Assembly: GCF_910592395.1 (NCBI RefSeq)
Contig: NC_088312.1
Coordinates: 6,200,001 to 6,264,000, forward strand
Source of the DNA: Lineus longissimus
Lineage: Eukaryota; Nemertea; Pilidiophora; Heteronemertea; Lineidae
Reading direction: 5' to 3'
DNA length: 64,000 bases
Shown here: piece by piece, positions 12,060 to 23,000 of the stretch
Numbering within the stretch: the first letter of the stretch is position 1
How the letters are laid out: each line of letters begins with the position of its first letter
Notes under the pieces: generated by a model
Databases searched by the model: none
Told to the model about the DNA's origin: nothing
The model's input: the letters and a program-made list of their open reading frames with translations, nothing else
Program-made: the position numbers and the translations under genes

Positions 12060-12855
12060 TTTGTTTTCAGTCAAATCTCAAGTTCATCCCTCAGATGACC
12101 ACATTAACTAAAGTTCCCTTTGGATGACTTATCACCAGTATGAATCCACATCCCTCAGATGTGATCCATTAAATGGTTCATCACCTCCCTCAGATGACCA
12201 CATTAACTTGAGTTCCCATTGGATGGCTTATCAGCTGTATGAATCCATATCCCACCCCCCCCCCCTGATGACCACATTAACTTGAGTTCCAATTGATTTT
12301 TTCATCATCAGTATTCCACAGCCCTCAGATGACCACATTAACTTGAGTTCCCATTCGATGGTTTATCACCAGTAAGAATCCATATCTCTCCAATGACCAC
12401 ATTAACTTGAGTTCCCATTGAATTATTTTTCAATAGTATGAATCTTTATCTATCAGATGACCTCACTCAATAGAGTTAGCAGTGAATGGTTTATTACCAG
12501 TATGAATCCACATCCCTCAGATGACCGCATTAACTCGAGTTCCAATTAAATGGTTTATCACCTGTGGGATCAATGTCCCTCAGATGACCACATTAACTTG
12601 AGTTCCCATTGGATGGTTTATCACCTGTATGAATCCATATCTCTCACTCTCTGATGACTGCACTCACCACAGAGTTAGCATTGAATGGTTTATCACCAGT
12701 ATGAATCCACATCGCTCCGATGACCACATTAACTCTAGTTCCCATTGAATGGTTTATCACCTGTATTGAATATGAATCCATATCTCTCAACTGATCACGT
12801 TATTCGTTAACTGGAGTTCAAATCGAATGGTTTATCACCGAGTATGGCTTCTGGC
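12060..12855 (-). repeat. ~64-bp tandem array, ~11 units, with zinc-finger-linker-like reverse strand
   Basis: About eleven imperfect units of 60-75 bp each carry CAGATGACCACATTAACT, GAGTTCCCATTGAATGG and TTTATCACCAGTATGAATCC. Read on the minus strand, the conserved core translates as IHTGDKPF, the inter-finger linker of C2H2 zinc-finger proteins. The 64-bp period is not a multiple of three and stops occur in each unit, so it is not a working gene. One or two further units with a similar right flank (poly-C) sit at about 19265-19440, so this is a dispersed family with a variable array. Origin from a zinc-finger gene is inference. Confidence 0.6.
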
Positions 12856-14243
12856 CAACAGATGCAAGCCCCCCCCCGGCCCCCTGGGCCCTTCTTTAAA
12901 AGTAACAAATCCTACGGAGGGGGCATCCTATTCAAAAATATACCTAAATATGTAATCTAAAATCCTAAGACTCATCCTGACAATAATATCAGGCCGTTTC
13001 ACTCGATACATACTTACTGCGAAAGGAGAAGTCGTGTTGTAGGCCCTAGTGTTTGCAAGATGATGCATATCCATATGCATCCAGGAGATCGACCCTTACT
13101 TCATCACAATGCTAATCAAGTAGGCCTAGACCCCGGATGTAGAGGTTGGCTATGATTGATGGCAAACTCGCCCCAGTGCCGAAATTAAAAAAATTCAGAG
13201 ACCGAAATCTTGGATGTTCAGGGAGTTTACAATCATATATAAACTGTGTCGCCAGTTCAGACTGTAAATCTTATTCAGGCCAAATTAGTGCCATTTTCTC
13301 TCATAAAACGTTTTCTTTTATTGATAAATAACAAAATATATGATCGTTATGAATAAATTTTGACACTTACTAGTGGATTTTAAGATGATTGTACGGAGAA
13401 CTACAAACGCAGCGAGGGCATCGCGGGCTTTGTGGTGTTGCGATAGCCTCACAGCAATAGGAAAGATTCTTACCTGATCTACATCCGCAGCACTGCTTTT
13501 CAAGATGGTGGCAACCACCTCGTTCTAGAGGCGTTGTAAGGAATGAAATCAGCGCCTCTAGTGTAAAGATTGCTATGATGGCAGCCATCTTGTTGGTGTG
13601 GAAATAGTTTTATTCCGTCTCGGCCGGAGAGACGAATTGTCCAAAATGTATTTTTGTCTCCAACAAAAGTTAGAGAACATTCGTCTTCTAACCTTTTTAT
13701 CTTTTATCAATCTGCAGCAATTTGATGTCTTTGCTGATTAGGCCGGTGTCTGGACTTGCTGATTAGGCCGGTGTCTGGATTTGTTCGACTAAAGGATTCC
13801 TGACCAAACTCTTCCGAGATGGATGAATGACACATCGGTCGACACATCAAAAGCATCCCGACGCTCGTATGTTTGCGTCTCAACTATCAAGCTCCAAAAG
13901 AGTGATTTAACGATCTCAAAACATTGCGGGTCAAGATGCATCAAAAGTAGCCACAGCCACCATGCAGCATAAAGGGCAAATCTATGTGGCAACCGAGTAT
14001 GGCAGTCATTCTGAAAGTGGGTGATGTCGCATCCACAACAAAGTCTTATTCTTAAAGAAAAGACAAAATACATTTTGCAATTACTATAGCCAACTCTTGG
14101 AATAAAAAACTATCATATGCTATATCAGACACATAGTGAAAGTCTCAGCTGTAGGTGGATCAACTTGCAGCTTCATTCAATTGAGGACAATAAATACTGC
14201 GGTATAACATAACAAAAACACATTTCATGTAAAATCATTTTGG
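12856..14243. other. non-coding; small duplications
   Basis: There is no supportable gene. A 28-bp tandem duplication (TTGCTGATTAGGCCGGTGTC units) lies at about 13732-13784. Around 13490-13590 short complementary pieces (TCTAGAGGCG / CGCCTCTAG) could pair. Confidence 0.35.
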
Positions 14244-14249
14244 TTTATT
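14244..14249 (-). terminator. candidate poly(A) signal of NUDC
   Basis: AATAAA on the minus strand, about 700 nt downstream of the NUDC stop codon. It is the first plausible signal I noticed on this strand. The resulting 3' UTR would include the (ATT)7 tract. Confidence 0.35.
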
Positions 14250-14514
14250 TATCACTTTTGCATCACACAACATTTTTCAAGATGAAAAGATGAATCCTCA
14301 CTGATTACAACATGGTTGGAAATCCTGGAAACAGCTATCCAATAACTCCTATGTCACTTTTGTTTTCTTCTTCTAGCTTTCCTTTGTAACAATTTAACAA
14401 GACTTCAAACACTGCGCCAAAGCAGAACGGTCGATGCACTTGCTTTTTAAAGAGGCCTATCAAGCACTTTGAGCGGCCAGTTAATGGCTGGATACTGCAC
14501 TATATAAGACTCGT

Positions 14515-14535
14515 ATTATTATTATTATTATTATT
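14515..14535. repeat. (ATT)7 microsatellite
   Basis: Seven ATT units lie in the probable NUDC 3' UTR. They are followed at about 14540-14573 by a short duplication of the words CACGACCTGGT. Confidence 0.9.
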
Positions 14536-14951
14536 GTGGCCCACGACCTGGTATATGACCACGACCTGGTGCAGCAATTATTCTCATTTTTTTAAAGGAA
14601 CACACGTGTTAATTGGCTGTTTGAACAAGTATGAGGATGACATATTCAAATGAGAAGCCACTAGTACTATTTTGAATGAATGAAGTCCAAGTCGAAGTAA
14701 AGTACATGTCGTCTGCTAAAAACATTGTCTTCCAAAATTAACACAAAAGACTGGAAATGTCCTCCACCAACTCATCACAGACCAAGATTTCCAAAACTTC
14801 CTTTGTGTGCACAATCTCTACAATATCAAAATTATTTCCGTATTTCTAGTTGCATAAGTAATAAAGCAAGACGGCTCTTCAACAGTTATTATGAAATAAA
14901 CAGTGCTTTTGGATATTTGAATTTGTCCACTTTATAATTTTCATGACATGC

Positions 14952-17900
14952 TCAGTTGAATTTACACTTTGAGAAGTCCATTTCAGGATGTTGTTTCATA
15001 AATCTGCAAAGAAAACAAGAACTATTATCAGAAAACATCATGGGGCTGATAATACAACATAGTTGCCATCGACTAGACACTAAACAGAACATTGACAAGC
15101 CGATCTTCTCAGGATTGCTGATGAACATCTGCCTCCAATACTTACTTATCCATGATATCTTGTTTTTTCTGCTCTTCTGATGTTGGTTTGCCCATCTCTT
15201 TTTGCCTCTGGTCGTACATCATCTTTTCTACCATTCCTCTCGTATCACCATCCAGATCAGCAAGCTAAAGATAAAAGATAAAACCCAAACCCAAACTTAG
15301 CTTGTTTTGGTATTCGTCAAACTATGTAATCAACTAACAATAACAAACACTAATGAACAATCAACAATAGATATAATTCGAAGTAGAGGCAAAGTATCTG
15401 TTTATCTAGCAAGTCTCATTCCATGCGAGGGAGAAAAGAAAAGGATTGCAAATACGCATGTGGCAAATTGACCTCAACACATCTTTATCAGTTTGGAAAC
15501 AAAAGCAGGAAGTCGTGTAGCATATCCAGTGTACAGACATCCGTGCTGTCATTAACCGCAAAAACTCTAGTGCCATTCATCCTAATTCATTGCAGTTGAA
15601 ACTTACCTTTGAGTTCTCTGGCTGGACTTTCTTTGTGTTGATTTCAGGGTCAGTCATCACAATACGACTCCACCATTCCATTTTATTGACCTACAAAATG
15701 AATGACACAATACAAGTATCAGAGGGAAATGTTAATCAATCAAGTGTATATTCGAATTCATCAGCCATCCGGCCATCTTGCGTTTTTCCACCATGTTACC
15801 AAGATGGCAGCCAGCCGGTGGAGTCGATGAGTATTGTTTAAGAATTTATTACTTAAAACTTTTGTTTTAAACTTAATTGGATCATTTGCAGATAGCTGGT
15901 TTCTTGGCTGATTGTCCAACATACCTGACAGTGAAAACAAGAAAACATTATTTGAAATATTCATTTTCATCAGTTTATTATCGTAGTAGAAAACATGCTT
16001 TCCTGTTTAAATTGAACGAGAGCTTCCAATCACTCCATTTGGTGTACTTTTTAAAGTAGAATTTACACTAAAACTCTGAAGATGGAGAGTGATCAAAAGC
16101 AAGCTCTCCTTGAAACAAATTTTAGGGAGTGATTGCAATTGTAAGTGATCATTCCCCTTATCATTGTATAATCAAATACCTTTTCAAGGAAAATAACAAC
16201 TACTGTTTTATCTTCGAGAACCCAATAACATTCTTCGACCTTGATACTGTTGTACAACTGCCCATCTATCAGTGGAGGATGGCCCTTCAGTCCAACTTTT
16301 AAATGCTGAAATATAGTATTTTGATGAAGATCAATAATTGAGCCAGCAAACCCTGTACAACAAAAATTGTTAAAGGTTTCCTTCCTTACTACTCAAGGCC
16401 CGCAGCTTGGTCATGGGGGGGGGGGGGGGGATAAATGCATATTGGCTCTCGAAATGGGAAAATCTGCATGAAGACAAATTTTTCAGTGAGGCTTGGGACC
16501 CCACTTTAGCTACAGCCCTAAAGTCCAGACATTTGGTAAAACAGAGAAAATTAAAATTTCACAATTCGATTCCTCACCAAACTGCTGAATTCATAAGGTT
16601 CAGTGTGTAGGTATTTAGTGGTAACTGTCAGTTGTGTAGAATGACATAGAGTTCCTGGTATTTTATTCAGTATGGCATATATGAGAGCAAGGTATTGGTT
16701 TTTTCACACTACTGAAATTGCAAGAAAAAGTTTAAAGTTACTTACTTTTTTCTGGAAGTCAACTACCACATCTTTACTTTTTAATGGGAATGATACCTTA
16801 AGTGGAACACGGACCTGGAAATGACAAGTAAGAAACAGGCATAATCTACAAAATCAGGAAAACAATGTGGAAGTGGGTATTGTGACCACAATATAAGACA
16901 AATCAGCAACATGAAAAGTTTTTTGAAGTCAAGAATGTAAATTCTTCCTTGTGTTATCAATTCAAGAAGGTGAATGATTATCCATCCTTCCATAAGACAT
17001 CCACACACCAAATTTCAACTTTCTCAACTTGAGAGTAAGCAAACGTCCCACCATTGTTGACGGCCGGACAACGCCAGACACATTGTCTCTTTCATTGAAT
17101 ATGACATTACCTCTAAATCTGAAAGGGTTTGTGTAAAGCTATAATTCTCATAATTGCCACCATTTCCACTATTTGGTTTTAATTTCCCTTTGTCCTTTTC
17201 ATCTTCTTCGTCATCTTCTTCAGCTGACTGCAAGAGAATCAGAAAAAATTAATTTTTTAATTAAACAATCTATTTTGAGAGGCGCTTTTCTGATGGAAAT
17301 TCCCTAGTTATCTAACTACTGTCTTCATGAGAATTCGGGTTATACATGCAGTCACATCGTAGCGCTTTAATTCTTACCTTGCCATCTTCCTCAACTTTAG
17401 CTACTTCTTTCTTTTCTTCCTTTGGCATTGGTACCTCATTTTTCTAAAGATAGAAAAAATACTAATTTGAAATTTACTTTTTGCTTAATTTTTCAAGCCA
17501 GCATAGCTTTACTTACTGTAAACACATTTATTTACTGTAACCACCATACTTCTGAAAGAGTTTCACGACACCAGCCATAGTTTTGTAAATCAGGCCTAAA
17601 AGGCTATGCTGTCATGTACTAGAGTGAATCTGATAAAATCTTTTGAGGAAATTCTCACCTCTTCAACTGGTCTTCCAAACTTTGCAGGGACAGTGATGAT
17701 ATACATACATATTTACAAACAGTGCTCACAGATGTACACTTGACTTATGAGCCTGGCTGAAATAACTTCATAAGTACCCTCCATCTCAGCTCCTGCCAGC
17801 AAGTTTACAAACTTATTTCTAATGCGTATAGTATTCCCCTTTGTTTAAGTCTACCTGGTCAATTTCCTTCTGTATCCTCTCGGCCTCCTCATCACTTATC

Positions 17901-18767
17901 TCCATTATTTTTAGTTCTTTTTTCATTGCCTCCTCCTGCATCTTTTTCTCCTCAGCCTCTTTCTTAGCTTTCTTTTCCTTCCGCGCCCGTTCAGCCTCCT
18001 CCAATTCTTCTTGCTTCTCTTTATGAAGTTCATCAGCTAATTTCTTGTGGGCTTCCAACTTACTGAGAATCATCTGCAAATTGTAAAGGGAGCAAATTGT
18101 TGAGAATCCTTAGGACCTTCATTTCAAAATCCAATGATAATGAAACAGGCCATTTTACCCAGGAGATTCTTCAGATCCAATGCAGTGGAACAAAATAGAG
18201 AAGGAGAACATTTTTTCGTTTCCATTGCCTCAAGCAGCAGTTTATCACTGTAGTTTGAAAATTGATCTATAAATGGTTTTCATCTGCATCCGACTGTGTA
18301 GCTGCTGGATGCTGGAACATGAAATGCACTAAATCTTGCAGTGAACAGAAATTGTCAAGTTGACCAGACATCTTACCTTCTTTGCCTCAGCAGTGCCTGC
18401 CCCATGATAGAAATCTGTCTTTCTTGCAAGGAAACTGAACAAGACATCAAGGAGCTGAAAAGGATTGAACAAAATATTCCGCATTCTTAGCACTAAATCC
18501 ATAATTTACCACAATAGCTTTATGATTTACCCGCCAGTATAAGTATGAGAAGAAATGATACCCCGAAGTCCGATAAATCGATATAGGCCTAGGCTACAAT
18601 TTGATGTCCGGAAAAAGATACACCATCATGGTTTTTTGACAACAAAAGCACAAATCGCATGAATTGGAGACGATTTTTTGTCACTGTACCTCTTGCACAC
18701 CACCAGGGCACTGTTGTGCCATGGCAAGAAGCATCCCATCGAATCGTTCAGGATCAGGAGATGACAT
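14952..18767 (-). CDS. NUDC: nuclear distribution protein C (NudC) homologue, 335 aa, 10 exons
   Basis: NudC is a cytosolic cochaperone linked to HSP90 and the dynein/LIS1 pathway in nuclear migration and mitosis. Coding exons on the complement: 18690-18767, 18377-18454, 17855-18073, 17378-17443, 17111-17227, 16746-16814, 16180-16305, 15607-15690, 15146-15264, 14952-15003. They join to 336 codons with every intron GT-AG and in phase. Visible parts are the N-terminal NudC motif with [13 protein letters not shown] (residues ~7-19) and KTDFYHG, a Lys/Glu-rich coiled coil (~53-125), an acidic linker with [12 protein letters not shown], and a CS/p23-like domain from ~172 to ~265 containing [15 protein letters not shown] and KMEWW. 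The C-terminus [19 protein letters not shown]...[12 protein letters not shown] matches the family tail. Length is near the human 331 aa. The start is the first ATG, and MSSPDPERF agrees with the family N-terminus. Confidence 0.97.
15763..15825. repeat. short inverted repeat in NUDC intron
   Basis: GGCCATCTTG and CAAGATGGC face each other within about 50 bp in the intron between 15690 and 16180. This is a small imperfect hairpin, possibly a fold-back remnant. Confidence 0.35.
16415..16430. repeat. G16 homopolymer
   Basis: Run of 16 G on the plus strand (C on the transcribed NUDC RNA) inside the intron between 16305 and 16746. Likely length-polymorphic. Confidence 0.9.
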
Positions 18768-18970
18768 TTTGACGGAGCAAATTTTTCAGAAATATGTGTG
18801 GCGAGTGTCGGTCATGGTCATGTCGGTGTATCCGGTCGTTTCCCTCCTGGACCTTTTCGCCCCCAGTCGTTTCGCTCCAAATCTGCGTGCTTCGGTCTCC
18901 GAACAAAATTCCTCTTCTTTTGAAATCACTACACAAATAAATATATTCAGAACTAACTAAAATAAGAAAT

Positions 18971-19171
18971 TCAGAGTAAGACTACGCCTTGACGAGTGTT
19001 TGCCGAGATGAGCCTGCAGGCAATTATTGTGTAATTTTTAGGTTGCGTCAAGAAGCCTGACAAGATAACCAGCTGGCAGAGGGTAGTTGTTTCAGAGTTT
19101 TTAGGTTGTGTCAAGGCCTTCACAATCTGAATAGATAAACAGCTGGCAGAGGTTGATTGTTTCGTCATCAC
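18971..19171. repeat. two-unit repeat related to the 62.9-63.2 kb duplication
   Basis: TTTTTAGGTTG(C/T)GTCAAG begins at about 19035 and again at 19098. Each copy is followed by GATAA(A)CCAGCTGGCAGAGG-like sequence. The same words (AGGTTGTGTCAA, GACCAGATAACCAGCTGG-like) occur in the tandem duplication near 62911-63240, so both belong to one dispersed repeat family. It sits between the divergent NUDC and 20 kb genes. Confidence 0.5.
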
Positions 19172-19264
19172 AGACTGAAGGATACTGGGATTTCACCAAT
19201 CTCAATTGCAGCTGCCTGTACCATGACAGTCACTTGAGTTTAGGACTACATTGTTTTATATCAC

Positions 19265-19440
19265 CAGAATGAAACCATTCCATATCCCGGGGATCCGTTT
19301 CCTCGGATGATCACATTCACCTCAGTTCCCATTGAATGGTTTATCACCAGTATGAATCCTGGCTAATAGAAGCCAAAAGCTGGGAACACCCCCCCCCCGC
19401 AAGACCCCCTTCACAAATCATACAGGGGTCATCCCTTTTT
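19265..19440. repeat. short copy of the 12 kb tandem-array family
   Basis: Units with GATGATCACATTCACCTCAG, TTCCCATTGAATGGTTTATC and ACCAGTATGAATCC are followed by GGCTAATAGAAGCC and a C tract. The same order of flank, C tract and AAATC(C/A)TACxGGGG is seen at the right end of the 12 kb array. This copy has one to two units against about eleven there. Confidence 0.6.
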
Positions 19441-19950
19441 TTAAATCTAAAACTGTGCGCATTCGTATTTCCCGCGTCAAACACATAAGCTGATAGTAGC
19501 GCCACTGTCGGGAAAACTGGGAAAGTGGGTGTTCAAAAGTCATAACCGTATTGATGTTGTCCCTGGTTGTCTGAAGACCCCGAATAGACTTCGTCGAAGA
19601 ATTATTTTATAGCCATTTGAACAGAATTTGATATTGCAAGTTAATTTATTGCTGAAGAAAACTTCTCATAATAAAATTTGATGCAAGTGCCCTTACCGAA
19701 AGCGACAACGGTAACTGAGAAATAAGTTTTATCAATGGAAAAACGCCTACGCCAACGAGCACCTGTCACGCACGATACGCACCAAGTTAAAAAATCATAT
19801 TGGCTAAAAAACGATAGATAAGTCATTTAAACTCTATTTAAACAAGAAAAAAAGATCAATCAAATGAAATGAAAAAGAACAAAGTATTTATGAATGTCTA
19901 AAATAAAATCCTATTCGAGAAATATCGACGGTTGAATTGGTTATCAGTTG

Positions 19951-19960
19951 TCACGTGACT
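19951..19960. promoter_or_regulatory. CLEAR / E-box palindrome GTCACGTGAC
   Basis: Perfect 10-bp palindrome 110 bp upstream of the predicted start codon at 20070, in the divergent interval between NUDC and the coiled-coil gene. GTCACGTGAC is the consensus for TFEB/MITF and USF-type bHLH-zip factors. Function is inferred from sequence and position only. Confidence 0.5.
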
Positions 19961-20069
19961 AGCAACTCTAAACAAATGACTTGAGATTTTGACACCAGTT
20001 TCCTTACTTTTCTCAACTGTTTACAGACCCAAAATCCATAATTTGGGACATTTGATTACTGATGATATA

Positions 20070-23000
20070 ATGGATATAGGTAATTGACCTTTTAAAAGCA
20101 TTTGACGTTGTTTGAATAGCACTTAACAGGTCAAAAATACCATTTGTTCAAACAGTAGGAACGAATTGATAAAATATAAAAATGAAAAATTAGCCCTGGC
20201 CATTTGGCATTGCCATTGACCTATATCATGTTTATGATTGATTGATTGGTTAATAAATCAAATTCCTTTTTCCCGATGTGTAATTAGGGATTCTTTGCAT
20301 TGGCCAGTGCCCAGGCTGGTCTGGGGCCTGATATATAGCCTACCCGGTATGCTCGTGTGTAATTCCAGATTTACTTTGGTGATTAGAATATTATATATAT
20401 CATTATGATGCCAGCACTTTTATTTTTCAATTGTAATCTTTATTTGTAGGTGGCGGCAACCTGGAAGCTTTGGCTGAAGAAGATGCAGAGAATGAGAACT
20501 GGGATGTCGAGTCTGAAGATGTGAGCCTCTACCTAATTCTAAATCATATCGCACAGAATTACCATTTATATGATCAATACATTACATGTAGCATCATTCA
20601 TTCAAACATTAAGTGAATGTTTGGGTTCAATATCTTAGATTTCACATGATATTGTGCAAGGATGAGGCCTTCACAGTAAAACATACCTTATCATAAGTTA
20701 TGATATCATACAGTCCTGCAAGTATCCTGCTTTTTAACTAGTTTCAGAGAATGTGCCAGCTTACATATGTTAATACCTAGTTTTTTCTGAATCCAAACCA
20801 ATAGGTAACTGGGTAATTGTGACCATTTACAAATGTAGTGTTATGATTTTGCAAATTATGTTCTTTTCTTGAATCCAGAGTGATGATGGTCTTGATGGAG
20901 GCATTCGAGCTCAAGAACCCAACAAGTTTGACAGTCTGTGTGATGGGGTCCTCAATGCTATGGCACTGGTGCATGCTGGCTTATCAGAGGTTAGTATTGT
21001 TAGTCTAAGTATTAAATTGATTCAGATTGTGACTTACCAGAAGGAAACCATTTTTCATATCTGTTAAAATTGTTTTCCACACTGATCTGATCAGGCTGCA
21101 AGGTTTCTAAATCAAGGAGTGAAAAAGAGTTTGACTGAAGATATTGTCATTGGTCATTTCTTTTCAGTTCCTTGAATTCAAAGACGAAATCTTGGTGCAT
21201 TCTCTTCCACCAAATGTGCTCCTCAGAATGGGATTGGTCTCTGGGAAGGTCTTTAGGAGGTGAGAATACAATTCACGTATCAGACATTCATTCTGTCTAG
21301 AAAAAGTTCAAGTGACAAGCTTCCAGCTTACCAGTTTGGGAACAAATGCAGTGTCCTTAATAGAGGGGTGTCCGCTAAAGGAGGTACCACTGTATGTCAT
21401 CTTTTCTTTCAGTGTGAGTGATCTGCACATGCCAATGAATGAGTTAATCAGGATGGTACGTGTTTACTCCACGCCGTGGGAAGAGAAGAGTGCTGCATTG
21501 AAAAAGTTGCACGAGGACTATGAAAACAAACAAAGACAACTGGGGATTGCTGTCAGACGTCTGCAGATGATTGACACCAATGTAAGTAATAAGCCACATA
21601 GTTAAAAGCTTGCAGATGCAAGAATGGCATACCTGAGTTTCTGAGTATAGGCCACTATTGCGTTATACTGAAGATATTGAGCCGTGATAATCATCTTCAG
21701 CTTTAACTGTCTTTGTCTTTGTCTACATTTCAGGCGAAGCGAAATGCCAAAGAACGTCGAATAATGAACTGGGAGAAACTGTTTGCTAAAATGACAAGTG
21801 CTAAAGGTCATGGTCGTCGGTGGAAGTTCATGATCAAAACTTTCAAGGACAAAGCAAAAGATGGGTGAGTGGGGATTGCTTGTTAGTTAGGAAAGACATT
21901 GTTTGATAATGTCTCTATATCAAAAGAGAGAGTTGCCATATCTATTGCATCATTTTATGACCTTTTCAGTTTTGAGCATGTGAAAGAATATGTCGATGGC
22001 TTATCAGATGATGAGGGAGAATCTGAAGATGACCATCTGCTTGAAGACCTGGAGACAACATGTGCCGATAAAAATGTCCAGATTCTGGTAAGGTATTTCA
22101 TACAGATTGAAGTCTCGATACTTTATTTGCCCCCTAAAACTCCAGAGGGTGAGGGACGAGGCCGATCCATTGCATCTGGAGTGGAATTAGCATTACTTTG
22201 AATGGATGCTAGGATGACTATCTGAGTAGATGTTTCTAAGCTTTTGAATTTCCATCTTATATGGAGAGATCATCAGTCAATCCTTTTCCTGTGACCGACA
22301 TTGATAATGTCTTCAAACTTTTCAGCGGGTAAAACAGCCTGTCTGGGTATGGAACCTGTGTGTGTTGGTCATGTTGATGCGAGTGGTTGTTTTTGAAAAA
22401 ACTTTCAACTTGATTTGTTTTGATGCCTTGATACATGTAGTTTGTTTTTCTCCATTGTGTATGGTGGCGGACTGCTAGGATGGAGTCGGAGGAGTTCGAA
22501 TGTATACATAGACTAGTAGATTGCACATATTTAATAGCTAGAACTCACTATGTCAGCAATGGTCATGTTGTTAAAAGAAGTTATTAGATATATTGTTGCT
22601 CGGTGTGCACTGTGGGTTGAAGGAGCTCTCTGTTTCTTATCAAATATAAAGCAGATCAAGATAAAGAGTTTCATCTGCTGCATCACTCCACTTAAGGTAA
22701 ATTTCCCAATTCAGTCTGGTGCACAGTTCTGTATAGTCATGGAAAAAGGCATTGTTGGGGGCCATTTGACTCATTTAACTCCTTTGAATTGGGCCTTTTG
22801 GACCTAACTGACATAAAAGTAGGGACATAGCATCTCAGTTTTACATTTTTTTCAAAGAACTTAGCAGTCGAGGTAAAGTGAATTGCCCAATGTCACAAGC
22901 AGTGTGTCCGTATTTAGTCCTTAACCCACAATGCCTGGAGTCTGATTAGAAACCCCGACATCTTAAATGCGAAACCCTACCATCTTCAGGATATGAACGC

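Noticed and set aside
12060-12855. CRISPR array
   Set aside because: Units are directly adjacent, diverged and without unique spacers, in a eukaryotic context.
19946-19966. RFX X-box (GTTGTC...AGCAAC) marking a ciliary gene
   Set aside because: Half-sites flank the GTCACGTGAC palindrome but the spacing is too wide for a standard X-box.
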